Positions 17,162-25,006 are shown, counted from the first letter of the stretch. The stretch is 64,000 bases of DNA from Micropruina sp. (GCA_016716635.1 JADJVZ010000013.1:496001-560000); one strand, 5' to 3'. The notes: a model not told the origin generated them from the sequence alone. Numbers and translations are program-made.

Positions 17162-17185
17162 GCTGTGATCCTTTCGGGGGGGAGC

Positions 17186-17875
17186 TCAGGCCAGGAGGGC
17201 GGCGACTTTGGTCGCGGTCTCCTTGGCCGATCCGGGGTTTTGGCCGGTGACCAGGTTGCCGTCCACGACGGCGTTCGACACGAACGGCAGCAGCGCCTTG
17301 GAGTAGTGCGCACCGCGTTCTTGGATGCGCTCTTCGACGTTGTAAGGGACGAGCTTGTCGACCCCGGCGAGCACCTCCTCCCGCCAGGAGAAGCCGGTGA
17401 GGTTTCGGCCGGCGACGAGGTAGCTGCCGTCCGTGAGCGTGGTGTCGAGCAGCCCGCAGTAGCCGTGGCAGACCGCGCCCACGATGCCGCCGCGCTCGAA
17501 AATCTCGCGCGTGATCCGCTGCAAGCCCACGCTTCCGGGGAAGTCGAACATGACCGCGTGGCCGCCCGTGAAGTAGATGGCATCGAAGTCGGCGGAGTTG
17601 AGCGGGTCGGGGGCGGACGTCGTGTCGAGCAACGCCATCTTCGTCGGATCGGTGTGCCACGCCTTGGCCGAGGCGTCGTAGCTGGGGAACTTCAGCGACC
17701 GCGGCTCCAGCGGAGACTTGCCGCCGCCCGGGCTGACGATGGTCTGCTCGAAACCGTGTGCCTCGAAGACGTCGTAGGCGTGCGTGAGTTCCGAGAGCCA
17801 CAGCCCGGTCGGGTGCGTTGGGTCGATGTCGTAGTGGTCGACGTTGGTGACGACGAGGAGGACTCGCTTGGTCAT
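17186..17875 (-). CDS. DJ-1/PfpI-family class I glutamine amidotransferase-like protein
   Basis: A 229-residue protein of the DJ-1/ThiJ/PfpI superfamily, closest in look to Hsp31-like type 1 glutamine amidotransferase domain proteins. The nucleophile elbow GGIVGAVCHGYCGLLD gives the catalytic Cys, with FDAIYFTGGHAVMFDFP upstream. Relatives are glyoxalase III or chaperone-like stress proteins. It lies 12 bases downstream of the TetR gene and 24 upstream of the pseudogene, all on the minus strand, so it is probably a target of that regulator. Confidence 0.85.
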   Translation of the reverse strand: MTKRVLLVVTNVDHYDIDPTHPTGLWLSELTHAYDVFEAHGFEQTIVSPGGGKSPLEPRSLKFPSYDASAKAWHTDPTKMALLDTTSAPDPLNSADFDAIYFTGGHAVMFDFPGSVGLQRITREIFERGGIVGAVCHGYCGLLDTTLTDGSYLVAGRNLTGFSWREEVLAGVDKLVPYNVEERIQERGAHYSKALLPFVSNAVVDGNLVTGQNPGSAKETATKVAALLA

Positions 17876-17887
17876 GACGTGCCTTTC

Positions 17888-18490
17888 TCAGGACGGTTGG
17901 GGAGCGTGGGTGCTGGAGGCGGGCGGAAGGATCGCGGCGAACGTGGCGCGCACACGCGCATCGATGGCCGCCGGGTCGGAGTTGGGGAGCTTGCCGTCCA
18001 GGTGCAGGAAGGCGAGCCCGTGAGCAGTCGACCAGCCGGCCGTGGCGAGGATGTCGCTGTCGGCGTTCGGGTAGACCCGGCCGAGAACCTCCGCGAGGTA
18101 GGCGTGGAGGGCTCCAGCGGCGCGGACTCGGTCGTCATCCTGGTCGTCGCATTCACGCCCGAACATCAGCCGGAAGAGGGCCGGACGAGCGAGCGCGAAC
18201 CTGACGTACCGGACGGCCAGCTCAGCGATTTGTTCCGACGATGTGGGCGTTGCGCCATTGGCGGCCAACTCGACCATGAGGGCTCGCAGCCCCTCGACCG
18301 CGAGCGCTGACTCGAGGGCCTCTCGGTCGGGGAAGTGCCGGTAGGGGGCGGTGGGCGAGACACCCGCGCGGCGGGCGAGGGCCCGTAGCGAGAACGGCTC
18401 ACTTTCCTCGAGCATGGCCATTCCGGCGGAGACCAGGGTGGCCCGCAGATCCCCGTGGTGGTAGCTGGACCTGTCCGAAATACCGGTCAT
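17888..18490 (-). CDS. TetR/AcrR-family regulator
   Basis: A 200-residue TetR-type regulator. The HTH reads SYHHGDLRATLVSAGMAMLEES then FSLRALARRAGVSPTAPYRHFPDREALESALAVEG, followed by a TetR_C_13-like (WHG-type) C-terminal domain. I use ATG 18490 (MTGISDRS), which has a GGAGGGTGA ribosome-binding site, not the upstream in-frame start. A strong palindrome is found 54 bases upstream. It probably controls itself, the DJ-1-like gene and the former epimerase gene. Confidence 0.85.
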   Translation of the reverse strand: MTGISDRSSYHHGDLRATLVSAGMAMLEESEPFSLRALARRAGVSPTAPYRHFPDREALESALAVEGLRALMVELAANGATPTSSEQIAELAVRYVRFALARPALFRLMFGRECDDQDDDRVRAAGALHAYLAEVLGRVYPNADSDILATAGWSTAHGLAFLHLDGKLPNSDPAAIDARVRATFAAILPPASSTHAPQPS

Positions 18491-18543
18491 CGATGTCACC
18501 CTCCGGTGTTGCTCCGTGTGCGCTGGGCGTGGGATCACACACC

Positions 18544-18562
18544 ATGTAAGCACCGCTTACAT
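18544..18562. promoter_or_regulatory. TetR operator palindrome
   Basis: ATGTAAGC-ACC-GCTTACAT is a perfect 8-3-8 palindrome upstream of the TetR gene starting at 18490. A second half-site TGCTTAC is near 18588-18594. Its position fits an autoregulatory operator. Confidence 0.7.
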
Positions 18563-18645
18563 GATGTCCATGGTGATGTGCACAATGCTTACGTGTCAAC
18601 TCGGTCAGGGGCTCAAGCGCTACCGAAGGGGTGTCCGAATGATGG

Positions 18646-18682
18646 TGTTGATTTACACGTCAAGGTGCCGGGTAAATCAACA
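18646..18682. repeat. TTGATTT palindromic element, copy A
   Basis: Perfect 11-bp arms TGTTGATTTAC (18646-18656) and GTAAATCAACA (18672-18682) enclose a 15-base loop. It belongs to a family with copies at 22533-22569 and 23330-23376, sharing TGTTGATTT/AAATCAACA arms. It lies just downstream of the WYL gene that ends at 18714, where it could terminate transcription. Confidence 0.8.
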
Positions 18683-18713
18683 TGAAAATCCAACGCTTCG
18701 TGGTTGGCCCCAC

Positions 18714-19715
18714 TCAGTCCTCGCCTGGCGAAGCCGTCGAGCCATAGCTCTCCACGAGGGCGCGCCCGATCCGCGCCAGTTCGTCCTGCACGGCGGGTGG
18801 GCCGGTGACCGTCAGCACCGAACCCCAGCCCGCAAGCTGTTCGGCGAGCGCGAGGACCGTGTGTGCGGTGACTATTGCTTCGGTTGGCGGCTCGTGCCCC
18901 GGAATGCTTGAGGGCTCACCCGGCTCGCGATCCTCGACGACGAGCAGGTGTCGCCCAAAATGCCTGCGTGTGGCTGCCAGTGCACGGCGCTCCACCAGCA
19001 CGGTCGCCGAGACCATGCTGCGCCTCGCCTCAACAGTGGTGACCGCCTCGGCCCAGAGGCTGGGGAGGTCGGTCGGTGGCGGTCCGGCTGGCTGCGCACT
19101 GAGCTGGGCTGCCGTGATTCGGTCCAGTCGTAGGAGGCGATGGCCGCGCGTGGTTCCGGCCACGACGTACCTCGTGCCGTCTTTCAGGACCAGCCCCCAA
19201 GGCTCGATCAGACGCTCCGACTGACGTCCCGCGCTGTCGAGGTAGGACACCTCCAAACATCGCCGCTTGACGATGGCTGTCCGCACAGTGTCGGCGTGGA
19301 TCGGCGCGGGCTCACGTGCCTCTGCTCCCCACCCGGAATCGTCGATCAACAGCGCCGATGACGCGATATCTGCGGTCTCGCGAAAGGGTGCCGGGATTGC
19401 CCGGACGAGCTTTCGCAGAGCGCTGAGGAGGGCCGGAGGGTGTGGACCGTCGCCCGCCGCACCGACGAGGAGGAAGATGGCCTGCACCTCGGCCTCCGCG
19501 AGCCCCGAGAGATCAGTGCGCGCGCCGCCAACCAATTCCCACCCTCCGCCACGCCCCGGCTGGGCATAGACGGGTACCCCGGCGGACGAGAGCGACTCCA
19601 GGTCACGGCGGGCTGTCGGCACAGACACGCCGGTGTGTTCGGCAAGCTGCCCCGCGGTGACCCGCCCATGCCTTTGCAGCAGGAGGAGGGTCGTCACGAG
19701 TCTTTCTGCGCGCAT
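18714..19715 (-). CDS. YafY-type WYL-domain transcriptional regulator
   Basis: A 333-residue regulator with an N-terminal HTH (RLVTTLLLLQRHGRVTAGQLAEHTGVSVPTARRDLESLS), a WYL domain (RLIEPWGLVLKDGTRYVVAGTTRG, about residues 165-190) and a WCX tail. It is a paralogue-like match in layout to the WYL protein at 10899. It is divergent from a VOC gene, and a perfect palindrome lies in the short gap. The ligand is unknown. Confidence 0.88.
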   Translation of the reverse strand: MRAERLVTTLLLLQRHGRVTAGQLAEHTGVSVPTARRDLESLSSAGVPVYAQPGRGGGWELVGGARTDLSGLAEAEVQAIFLLVGAAGDGPHPPALLSALRKLVRAIPAPFRETADIASSALLIDDSGWGAEAREPAPIHADTVRTAIVKRRCLEVSYLDSAGRQSERLIEPWGLVLKDGTRYVVAGTTRGHRLLRLDRITAAQLSAQPAGPPPTDLPSLWAEAVTTVEARRSMVSATVLVERRALAATRRHFGRHLLVVEDREPGEPSSIPGHEPPTEAIVTAHTVLALAEQLAGWGSVLTVTGPPAVQDELARIGRALVESYGSTASPGED

Positions 19716-19732
19716 GGATCGAGTATTCCAAT

Positions 19733-19759
19733 CAAAGTGATCAGTAGTTGATCACTTTG
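19733..19759. promoter_or_regulatory. Perfect 11-bp operator palindrome between WYL and VOC genes
   Basis: CAAAGTGATCA (19733-19743) and TGATCACTTTG (19749-19759) form an exact inverted repeat with a 5-base spacer. It begins 18 bases from the WYL start and lies upstream of the divergent VOC gene, the expected place for a shared operator. Confidence 0.72.
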
Positions 19760-19816
19760 GGAGGTGAAGTTGATCCCATGAGCGGCCACGAGGTCGCCCC
19801 AAGAAGAGAGGTCACC

Positions 19817-20236
19817 ATGCTCCGTGGTCCGTCCACCGTTTCCTTCACCGCCGCAAACCTGCCCGCGGCCCGCGACTGGTATGCCAGCATCCTCGGCATT
19901 GAGCCCTATTTCGAAGTGCCGGGCTACGTGGAGTTCCGGGTAGGCGACCTGCAGACCGAGCTCGGCATCATCGATGCCGCGTACGCGGGGTCGAAGCTGT
20001 CCCGCACCGCCGCGGCAGACCCGGAATGCCCCACGGGCACTGTGTTGTTCTGGCACGTCGAGGATGTCGGTCGCGACCTGGCAGCGCTGATTGAGGCCGG
20101 CGCGCGCGAACTCGACCTGCCGCGCGACCGGGGGGAAGGCTTCGTTACCGCCACCGTGGTCGACCCGTTCGGCAACGTCCTGGGCCTCATGCACAACCCG
20201 CACTACCTGGCAGTCCGCGAGGCGGCGGGCCGCTAG
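19817..20236 (+). CDS. VOC-superfamily (glyoxalase/bleomycin-resistance-like) protein
   Basis: A 139-residue VOC-fold protein. It has two beta-alpha-beta-beta-beta units: TVSFTAANLPAARDWYASILGIEP at the start and VEDVGRDLAALIEAGARELDLPRD in the second, ending with ATVVDPFGNVLGLMHNPHY, where Glu/His metal ligands may sit. I choose ATG 19817 because GAGAGG lies just upstream; an in-frame ATG at 19778 is possible. Divergent from the WYL regulator and probably controlled by it. Substrate unknown. Confidence 0.82.
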   Translation: MLRGPSTVSFTAANLPAARDWYASILGIEPYFEVPGYVEFRVGDLQTELGIIDAAYAGSKLSRTAAADPECPTGTVLFWHVEDVGRDLAALIEAGARELDLPRDRGEGFVTATVVDPFGNVLGLMHNPHYLAVREAAGR

Positions 20237-20454
20237 CTCTCCGGTCGACATGGAGCGGCGGCAGCGCGTGCCGGTCGGGCCGCTGACCGGGGCAGTTGCC
20301 GTGGTCGAGCCCCCACGTGCCTGGATGGACGCCTCGGCAGCCCGGATCCTCGCGAACCACGAGCGGCCATTCGGTGATTTGCTCGGCCGCGCTGGACGAC
20401 TTTCGAGCCCGCCTGGGCGACCTCGTGACCTCGCCACCTGTCAGGGTGGTCGGC

Positions 20455-21336
20455 ATGGACGTGATCCTCGATGCCCCCACGAATCTCGGCCTGCGCCCCC
20501 CTGTTGTCGGCAGCGTGCCCGGTGCCGACAAGGCCCCGGCGGCCCTCCGCGACGCGCTCTTGCACGAGACCTTGCGCGGCAGGGGGTGGCACGAGGCAGG
20601 GGTCGTGCTGGCTGGCCGCTATCAAGCCGGGCATGAGCCGGGCCGGATCAGAAATCAGGCCGCGTTCCTGGACCACGCGTCACGGTTGGCAGCTCGCATT
20701 GGCGACCAGTTGGACCAGGGCAACCATCCCTTGGTTCTCGGCGGTGACTGCTCAACGCTGCTCGGATGCGCCCTTGCCGTCCGTCATCGCGGACGCTACG
20801 GGCTGATCCACGTCGATGGCCACACCGACTTTCGCCATCCCGGCAACTCCGCCGAGGTTGCCAGCCTCGCCGGTGAGGACCTCGCCGCCGCGGTCGGGCT
20901 GCACTATCCCGAGATCTCGGACATCGGCAACCTCGGCCCCTATATCGACCCCCGGGATGCCCTCCACGTTGGTTGTCGTGCAGACGACGAAGACCTCGAT
21001 GAATGCCGCGATCTGCTCGGCGGCGTCATCACGGCCGACGAGTGGATCCGGGAACCCTCGCGGGTCATGGCCGCTGCCGAAGAGCTGGCCTCCCGACCCG
21101 ACGTGCGTGGCTTCTGGCTGCACGTGGACGTCGATGTCCTCGACCCCCAGTACCTCCCAGCCGTGGACAGCCCCGATCCGGGCGGGGTCTCACCAGAGCA
21201 GCTGGGCGAGCTCCTCGCCGATCTCTGGCCGCGCTCTGTCGGCATGACGGTTGGCATTCTCGACCCCGACCTTGACCCCGACGGTCGGTATGCGCGCCTG
21301 GTCGCCGACATCATCCTTCGAGCTGTGGCGCCGTGA
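20455..21336 (+). CDS. Arginase/agmatinase-family hydrolase
   Basis: A 293-residue ureohydrolase-fold enzyme. Manganese-site motifs are visible: GGDCS (96-100), VDGHTDF with Asp121, His123 and Asp125, and HVDVDVLDP with Asp225 and Asp227. In classic arginases the first motif is GGDHS; here Cys99 replaces that His, a variant I also associate with a poorly characterised actinobacterial subgroup. Catalysis could therefore differ from arginase. ATG 20455 starts the conserved region, after AGGGTGG. Substrate is open. Confidence 0.82.
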   Translation: MDVILDAPTNLGLRPPVVGSVPGADKAPAALRDALLHETLRGRGWHEAGVVLAGRYQAGHEPGRIRNQAAFLDHASRLAARIGDQLDQGNHPLVLGGDCSTLLGCALAVRHRGRYGLIHVDGHTDFRHPGNSAEVASLAGEDLAAAVGLHYPEISDIGNLGPYIDPRDALHVGCRADDEDLDECRDLLGGVITADEWIREPSRVMAAAEELASRPDVRGFWLHVDVDVLDPQYLPAVDSPDPGGVSPEQLGELLADLWPRSVGMTVGILDPDLDPDGRYARLVADIILRAVAP

Positions 21337-21350
21337 CCGCCCTCCCTTTT

Positions 21351-21424
21351 CCGACTTTGCTGGCGTTCAGCGTGTTTGCTGGCGATATATCGCCAGCAAA
21401 CACGGCTACCGCCAGCAAGGTCGG
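21351..21424. repeat. Nested palindromic element, copy 2
   Basis: The core at 21371-21404 is a perfect 34-bp palindrome centred on GCGATATATCGC. Outer arms 21351-21365 and 21410-21424 match each other in 14 of 15 positions (CCGACTTTGCTGGCG on the left). Copy 1 is at 16521-16595. Both copies sit between convergent genes, here the arginase-family gene and the DUF3224 gene. Confidence 0.85.
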
Positions 21425-21517
21425 ACAGCGGAGGGCCTGGAAGGTGCCGGACGGGGGCCCGGCCTTCGTGAGCAGGGCCGCGGCGCGGTAGCGAGGCTGC
21501 CTCTTCTTCGTGCCGGT

Positions 21518-21904
21518 TCAGTCCGGAAGTTGATAGGTGAGTTCCCAGGTGTGCCCGTTGCTGGTGTCCAAGGCGAGCGCGCCGGTGATTCCCACCAGGT
21601 CACCCATGCCCGAGCCCGGCGCCACGGAATACTCCAGGGTGACCCCGTCGGGGCGCATGAGGCCCCGCTGAAGCAGGGCGAAGCCGCCCTCGCGACCAGC
21701 AAGCGTGCCGCGGACCGTCTCGATGGCCACGTACCCGGCGGCGCCAGCAGCGGGGTTGCCGGCAGAAAACATCGCGCCGGTTCCCTCGGCCACCAGGTCG
21801 CCGGTCCACGTTTTGACGAAGTCGAAGCGGCCCGTGCCCTCGATCACGCCCTCGCCTGGGGTCATCGTGATCTCGAAGCTTCCGCGGGCCCTGTGTTCAA
21901 CCAT
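21518..21904 (-). CDS. DUF3224-family protein
   Basis: A 128-residue beta-rich protein with the DUF3224 look: ARGSFEITMTPGE at the start, then GRFDFVKTWTGDLVAEGTGAMFSAG and GYVAIETVRGTLAGREGGFALLQRG. The family forms an allene-oxide-cyclase-like barrel and has no assigned function. ATG 21904. It is a single gene convergent with the arginase-family gene. Confidence 0.82.
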   Translation of the reverse strand: MVEHRARGSFEITMTPGEGVIEGTGRFDFVKTWTGDLVAEGTGAMFSAGNPAAGAAGYVAIETVRGTLAGREGGFALLQRGLMRPDGVTLEYSVAPGSGMGDLVGITGALALDTSNGHTWELTYQLPD

Positions 21905-21929
21905 GGGGGGAACCTATCGAGTCCATGGA

Positions 21930-22247
21930 CTAGTGCGCAGGGTCCACTCCGGCTGGATCGATGACGTGGAACTCGATCCGCTGGACGATCGTCTCCTCGG
22001 TGATGGGTCCCGCGTGGGCCGCGCGCTGCCGCAAGGCCTCCCGATCGGACTCTCCGGCGAGGCGCACGTCCGTTTCATCGATCGCGGCGAACGGCAATCC
22101 CTGGATCGCGTCGACGTGGATGAAACCGTCGCCAACGGCGTAGCGGCCGCCTTCCTTGGCTTGGGCGCGCGACCAGAGCCGGACGGTCACGGTGATCTCA
22201 CCGGCGAGAACCCGGTCGCGTAGTTCAGGACTGAACTGGATCGCCAT
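21930..22247 (-). CDS. ASCH-domain protein
   Basis: A 105-residue protein that looks like a short ASCH domain, a PUA-like fold linked to RNA binding. MAIQFSPELRDRVLAGEITVTVRLW carries the usual start (helix then V-T-x-R), followed by GGRYAVGDGFIHVDAIQGLPFAAIDETDV. Start ATG 22247. It lies 11 bases downstream of a small hypothetical frame on the same strand, suggesting an operon. Confidence 0.7.
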   Translation of the reverse strand: MAIQFSPELRDRVLAGEITVTVRLWSRAQAKEGGRYAVGDGFIHVDAIQGLPFAAIDETDVRLAGESDREALRQRAAHAGPITEETIVQRIEFHVIDPAGVDPAH

Positions 22248-22258
22248 GCCGCTCCCGT

Positions 22259-22501
22259 CTAGGTCGTCGGCGCGGCGGAGCCGGACTTTTCTCGGCGGAC
22301 CAGCTCGACCGCGATTCGGAGGGCCGCGACCCGATTCGTCATCAGGGTCGTTCTTGAGGCGCTGAGGGTGCTGCCTTGAAGAACTGCCTCGCACTTGCGC
22401 AGAAGCGAGGTGAGTTCGGTTTCGGCACCATCGAGCTCTTCGCTATCCACATCGGGATCATCCCATGCGAGGACGGCCGCGAGGTGGTGTGCGCCCCTCA
22501 A
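22259..22501 (-). CDS. Small hypothetical protein
   Basis: An 80-residue frame starting at TTG 22501 (MRGAHHLAAVLAWDD). It is mostly helical and charged, with SEELDGAETELTSLLRKCEAVLQG and TNRVAALRIAVELVRREK. I recognise no family. It is supported by its 11-base spacing to the ASCH gene; the start choice is uncertain, since no ATG lies near the beginning. A palindromic element separates it from the divergent VOC gene. Confidence 0.4.
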   Translation of the reverse strand: MRGAHHLAAVLAWDDPDVDSEELDGAETELTSLLRKCEAVLQGSTLSASRTTLMTNRVAALRIAVELVRREKSGSAAPTT

Positions 22502-22532
22502 TGCCCGCCCTTGATGGCACCCTGAACCTTCA

Positions 22533-22569
22533 TGTTGATTTACTCGGCAGGGTGCCGTGCAAATCAACA
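22533..22569. repeat. TTGATTT palindromic element, copy B
   Basis: TGTTGATTT (22533-22541) and AAATCAACA (22561-22569) are exact 9-bp arms of the family also found at 18646 and 23330. It lies immediately before the VOC gene starting at 22578, where a hairpin could influence its expression. Confidence 0.75.
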
Positions 22570-22577
22570 CGAAAGTC

Positions 22578-23322
22578 ATGAACGAGCGAATGAACACCTC
22601 CGACAGCGATTGCGCAGTCGCCGCCTTGATCATCGAGACCTCGGACCCGCGTCGCCTTGCGGCCTTCTGGGGCGCGATGCTCGCCCGCGAGGTCACGCTG
22701 GCAGAAGGCTCGGTGGAGCTGCCTGGCAGTGCGACGCAGCCAACGCTTCGGTTCGTCCCCGGAGACGCCCCGCCGGGAAAGCCGAATCGCATGCACCTGC
22801 ATCTGACGAGCGACACCGCGGCGCACCAGGAAGCGCAGGTCGCACTCGCGCTGCAGCTCGGTGGTCGGCACCACGATGTCGGCCAACGGCCAGAGGACGG
22901 TCACGTCGTTCTCGCTGATCCTGACGACAACGAGTTCTGTGTGATCGAGGCGAACAACGGCTACCTCGCAGGCTGCGGTCCCTTGGGCGAGTTCGCAGGC
23001 GATGGACGCGCGATCACCGGCGCCTTCTGGCGGGACGTGCTGGGCTGGCCGTTCGTGTGGAACCAGGGCGAAGAACGTGTGATCCAACACCCGGACGGGG
23101 GCACGAAATATGCCTGGGGAGGGCCGCCGCTCACCCCGAAAACTGCTCGTAACCGCCACCGCCTTGCGCTGGCGGCTGCAGATGTGGATGCGGCCCTAAG
23201 CGCGGCTGCTGGCCTTGGGTGCGCGCCGGGGTGCTGCGCCCGATGCGGCGACGATTGTGTTGATTGATCCTGACGACAACGAGTTCGAGCTGGAATCCGC
23301 CCAGCACTCCACCCCCACATGA
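22578..23322 (+). pseudogene. VOC-superfamily gene with a frameshift near its end
   Basis: The frame from ATG 22578 encodes a two-unit VOC protein (CAVAALIIETSDPRRLAAFWGAM, then VVLADPDDNEFCVIEANNGYL and ITGAFWRDVLGWPFVWNQGEE). It runs out at 23267 with a low-quality tail rich in Cys. In the next frame the expected ending is found (TIVLIDPDDNEFELESAQHS), with stop at 23320-23322. One extra G in the run at 23217-23219 explains the break. It may be a real mutation or a sequencing error. Two TTGATTT palindromes flank the gene. Confidence 0.72.
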
Positions 23323-23329
23323 GCGGTAC

Positions 23330-23376
23330 TTTCGTGTTGATTTGTTCCTGGGGGTCGGCAAGAAATCAACACGAAA
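23330..23376. repeat. TTGATTT palindromic element, copy C
   Basis: Perfect 14-bp arms TTTCGTGTTGATTT (23330-23343) and AAATCAACACGAAA (23363-23376), with a possible extension GCGG/CCGC on both sides. It follows the VOC stop by seven bases and could serve as its terminator; the same family occurs at 18646 and 22533. Confidence 0.8.
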
Positions 23377-23657
23377 CCGCCCACTTGCGGGTGTGGGGCC
23401 CGGCTGACAAGGAACCGGACCCCAAGAGTCCATCTATGCGGCTACCCGAACGAACCCGAGGCGTAGGCATTCTTGGAGGTTCTCCCGGAGTTGGTATTCA
23501 ACCAACGACGCTAGGTCGGATGGGAAACGACACGGCGAGCCCGCCCCCGAGCCGTGCTTGATCGGCATTCCACCAGGCATGCAGCGAAGTCGGGGATGGA
23601 CCTCTCGCCTGGCGAGCAGGCACAGGTGGTGCTCATCTCCGTGGTCGCAGGTCACAT
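23377..23657. other. Left flank of the insertion sequence, no gene called
   Basis: This 280-base stretch lies between the VOC copy C palindrome and the IS left end. A minus-strand frame ends here (tail YQLRENLQECLRLGFVRVAA, stop near 23434) but it begins inside the IS in another gene's territory and I cannot tie it to a family. It may be the remnant of a gene cut by the IS. I see no promoter or RNA gene. Confidence 0.4.
23655..23657. repeat. Target site duplication, left copy
   Basis: CAT directly precedes the IS left terminus and is repeated right after the right terminus at 25031-25033. IS3-family elements make 3-4 bp duplications, so this fits a past transposition. A 3-bp match alone could be chance. 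Confidence 0.6.
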
Positions 23658-23681
23658 TGAACCGCCCCGGCGTGTCCGGAG
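23658..23681. repeat. IS left terminal inverted repeat
   Basis: 24 bases starting TGAACCGCCCCGGCGTGTCC. It matches the inverted right end in 22 of 24 positions. Confidence 0.88.
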
Positions 23682-23695
23682 GCTTCGTTGTTTGA

Positions 23696-24553
23696 CTAAG
23701 CAGCCTCTGTTTGTGGCTGCTTGTGAGCGTAGTACGCGTTCTCGAGCTCGAGGGGCGGGATGTCGCCGCAGTACTCGAACAAGCGAACGTTGTTGAACCA
23801 GTCGACCCATGTCGCGGTGGCGTGTTCAACCTGATCGACCCCATGCCAGGGCCCTTCGTGGCGGATCACTTCAGCCTTGTAGAGGCCATTGATGGTCTCG
23901 GCGAGGGCGTTGTCGTAGGAGGAGCCGACGCTGCCCACTGAGGGAGTGATGCCCGCTTCGGCGATCCGTTCGGTGTACCGAATCGACGTGTATTGGGAGC
24001 CTCTATCGGTGTGTGCGACCAGGGCAGTGAAGTCATCGCGGCCTTCCCGTTCCCGGGTCCAGATTGCCTGCTCCAAAGCATCGAGCACCATGGCGGTGGT
24101 CATCGTCGCAGCGACCCGCCAGCCCAGGATCCGACGGGCGTAGGCGTCGATCACGAACGCGACATACACCCATCCGGCCCAGGTCGATACGTAGGTGATG
24201 TCAGCCACCCACAGCCGGTTCGGGGCCACCGGCTCGAAGTCACGCCCCACCAAATCCTCGGGGCGTTTCGCTGCCGGATCGGCGATGGTGGTGCGTTTCT
24301 TGGACCCGCGACGAGCCCCCACAAGTCCGTCGCCGCGCATCAACCGCTCCACGGTGCAGCGGGCTACCGGGATCTGTTCCCGGTTCAGCTGCAACCACAC
24401 CTTCCGCGGCCCATACACACCTCGGTTGGCGTGGAAGACGCGGCGGACCTCGACAAGTAACACCTCATCGCGAAGCTGTCGGTCAGTGGGCAGCTTGTCT
24501 ACCCATTCGTAATAGGTCGACGGGGCGATCGGAACACCATGCTCAGTCAGCAC
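23696..24553 (-). CDS. IS3 transposase orfB (DDE integrase core), N-terminus disrupted
   Basis: A 285-residue DDE transposase. The integrase core reads RLWVADITYVSTWAGWVYVAF (first Asp), LVAHTDRGSQYTS (second Asp) and NALAETINGLYKAEV (Glu), and the upstream HTH_21-like part has YGPRKVWLQLNREQIPVARCTVERLMR. The frame begins at LTEHGVPIAPSTYYEW. The preceding conserved piece (FIREHADHQESGGLRWG) lies at about 24597-24650 in another frame, with an extra segment of about 28 bases between, so programmed frameshifting from orfA would not give a full OrfAB fusion. Confidence 0.85.
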   Translation of the reverse strand: MLTEHGVPIAPSTYYEWVDKLPTDRQLRDEVLLVEVRRVFHANRGVYGPRKVWLQLNREQIPVARCTVERLMRGDGLVGARRGSKKRTTIADPAAKRPEDLVGRDFEPVAPNRLWVADITYVSTWAGWVYVAFVIDAYARRILGWRVAATMTTAMVLDALEQAIWTREREGRDDFTALVAHTDRGSQYTSIRYTERIAEAGITPSVGSVGSSYDNALAETINGLYKAEVIRHEGPWHGVDQVEHATATWVDWFNNVRLFEYCGDIPPLELENAYYAHKQPQTEAA

Positions 24554-24652
24554 AGCGCAGATCGGCTGGTCGTGCCTCCCACTTCGTCACAACACCCCAT
24601 CGCAAACCACCAGACTCCTGGTGGTCGGCATGCTCGCGGATGAAATCCACGA

Positions 24653-24979
24653 TCACAGACCTGGCCGGTCGAGCTCGGCCGCGAAGAAAGCCGACGCCGC
24701 CTTCAAAATCGCGTTCGCCCGCTTCAGTTCAGCATTCTCCCGCTTCAACCGCTTCAGCTCAACCGACTCCTCACTCGACACCCCCGGCCGTGTCCCCTGA
24801 TCAATCTGATCCTGACGTACCCACTTCCGCAGCGTCTCTGCCGTGGAAATCCCCAACAGCCCCGCCACATGCCGCATCGCGGCCCAGTCCGTGCCCTGAT
24901 CAGGCCGGCACTCGTGATACATCCTCACCGCCCGAGCCTTCAGCTCAACCGGATACCTCTTCGACGTGTTCCCTGGCAT
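24653..24979 (-). CDS. IS3 transposase orfA (HTH and leucine zipper)
   Basis: A 108-residue orfA protein. It has the IS3 HTH (YPVELKARAVRMYHECRPD, then AAMRHVAGLLGISTAETLRKWVRQDQI) and a leucine-zipper-like tail (ELKRLKRENAELKRANAILKAASAFFAAELDRP). It binds the terminal repeats in this family and is normally extended into orfB by a -1 shift. ATG 24979 lies 28 bases inside the right terminal repeat. Confidence 0.9.
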   Translation of the reverse strand: MPGNTSKRYPVELKARAVRMYHECRPDQGTDWAAMRHVAGLLGISTAETLRKWVRQDQIDQGTRPGVSSEESVELKRLKRENAELKRANAILKAASAFFAAELDRPGL

Positions 24980-25006
24980 GACTCCAACCTTCCCAAGGTT
25001 TCAAGT

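Noticed and set aside
23434..23844. Minus-strand frame across the IS left end
   Set aside because: Its start lies inside the orfB region in another frame, so the reading crosses the IS boundary and is not a real gene as written.
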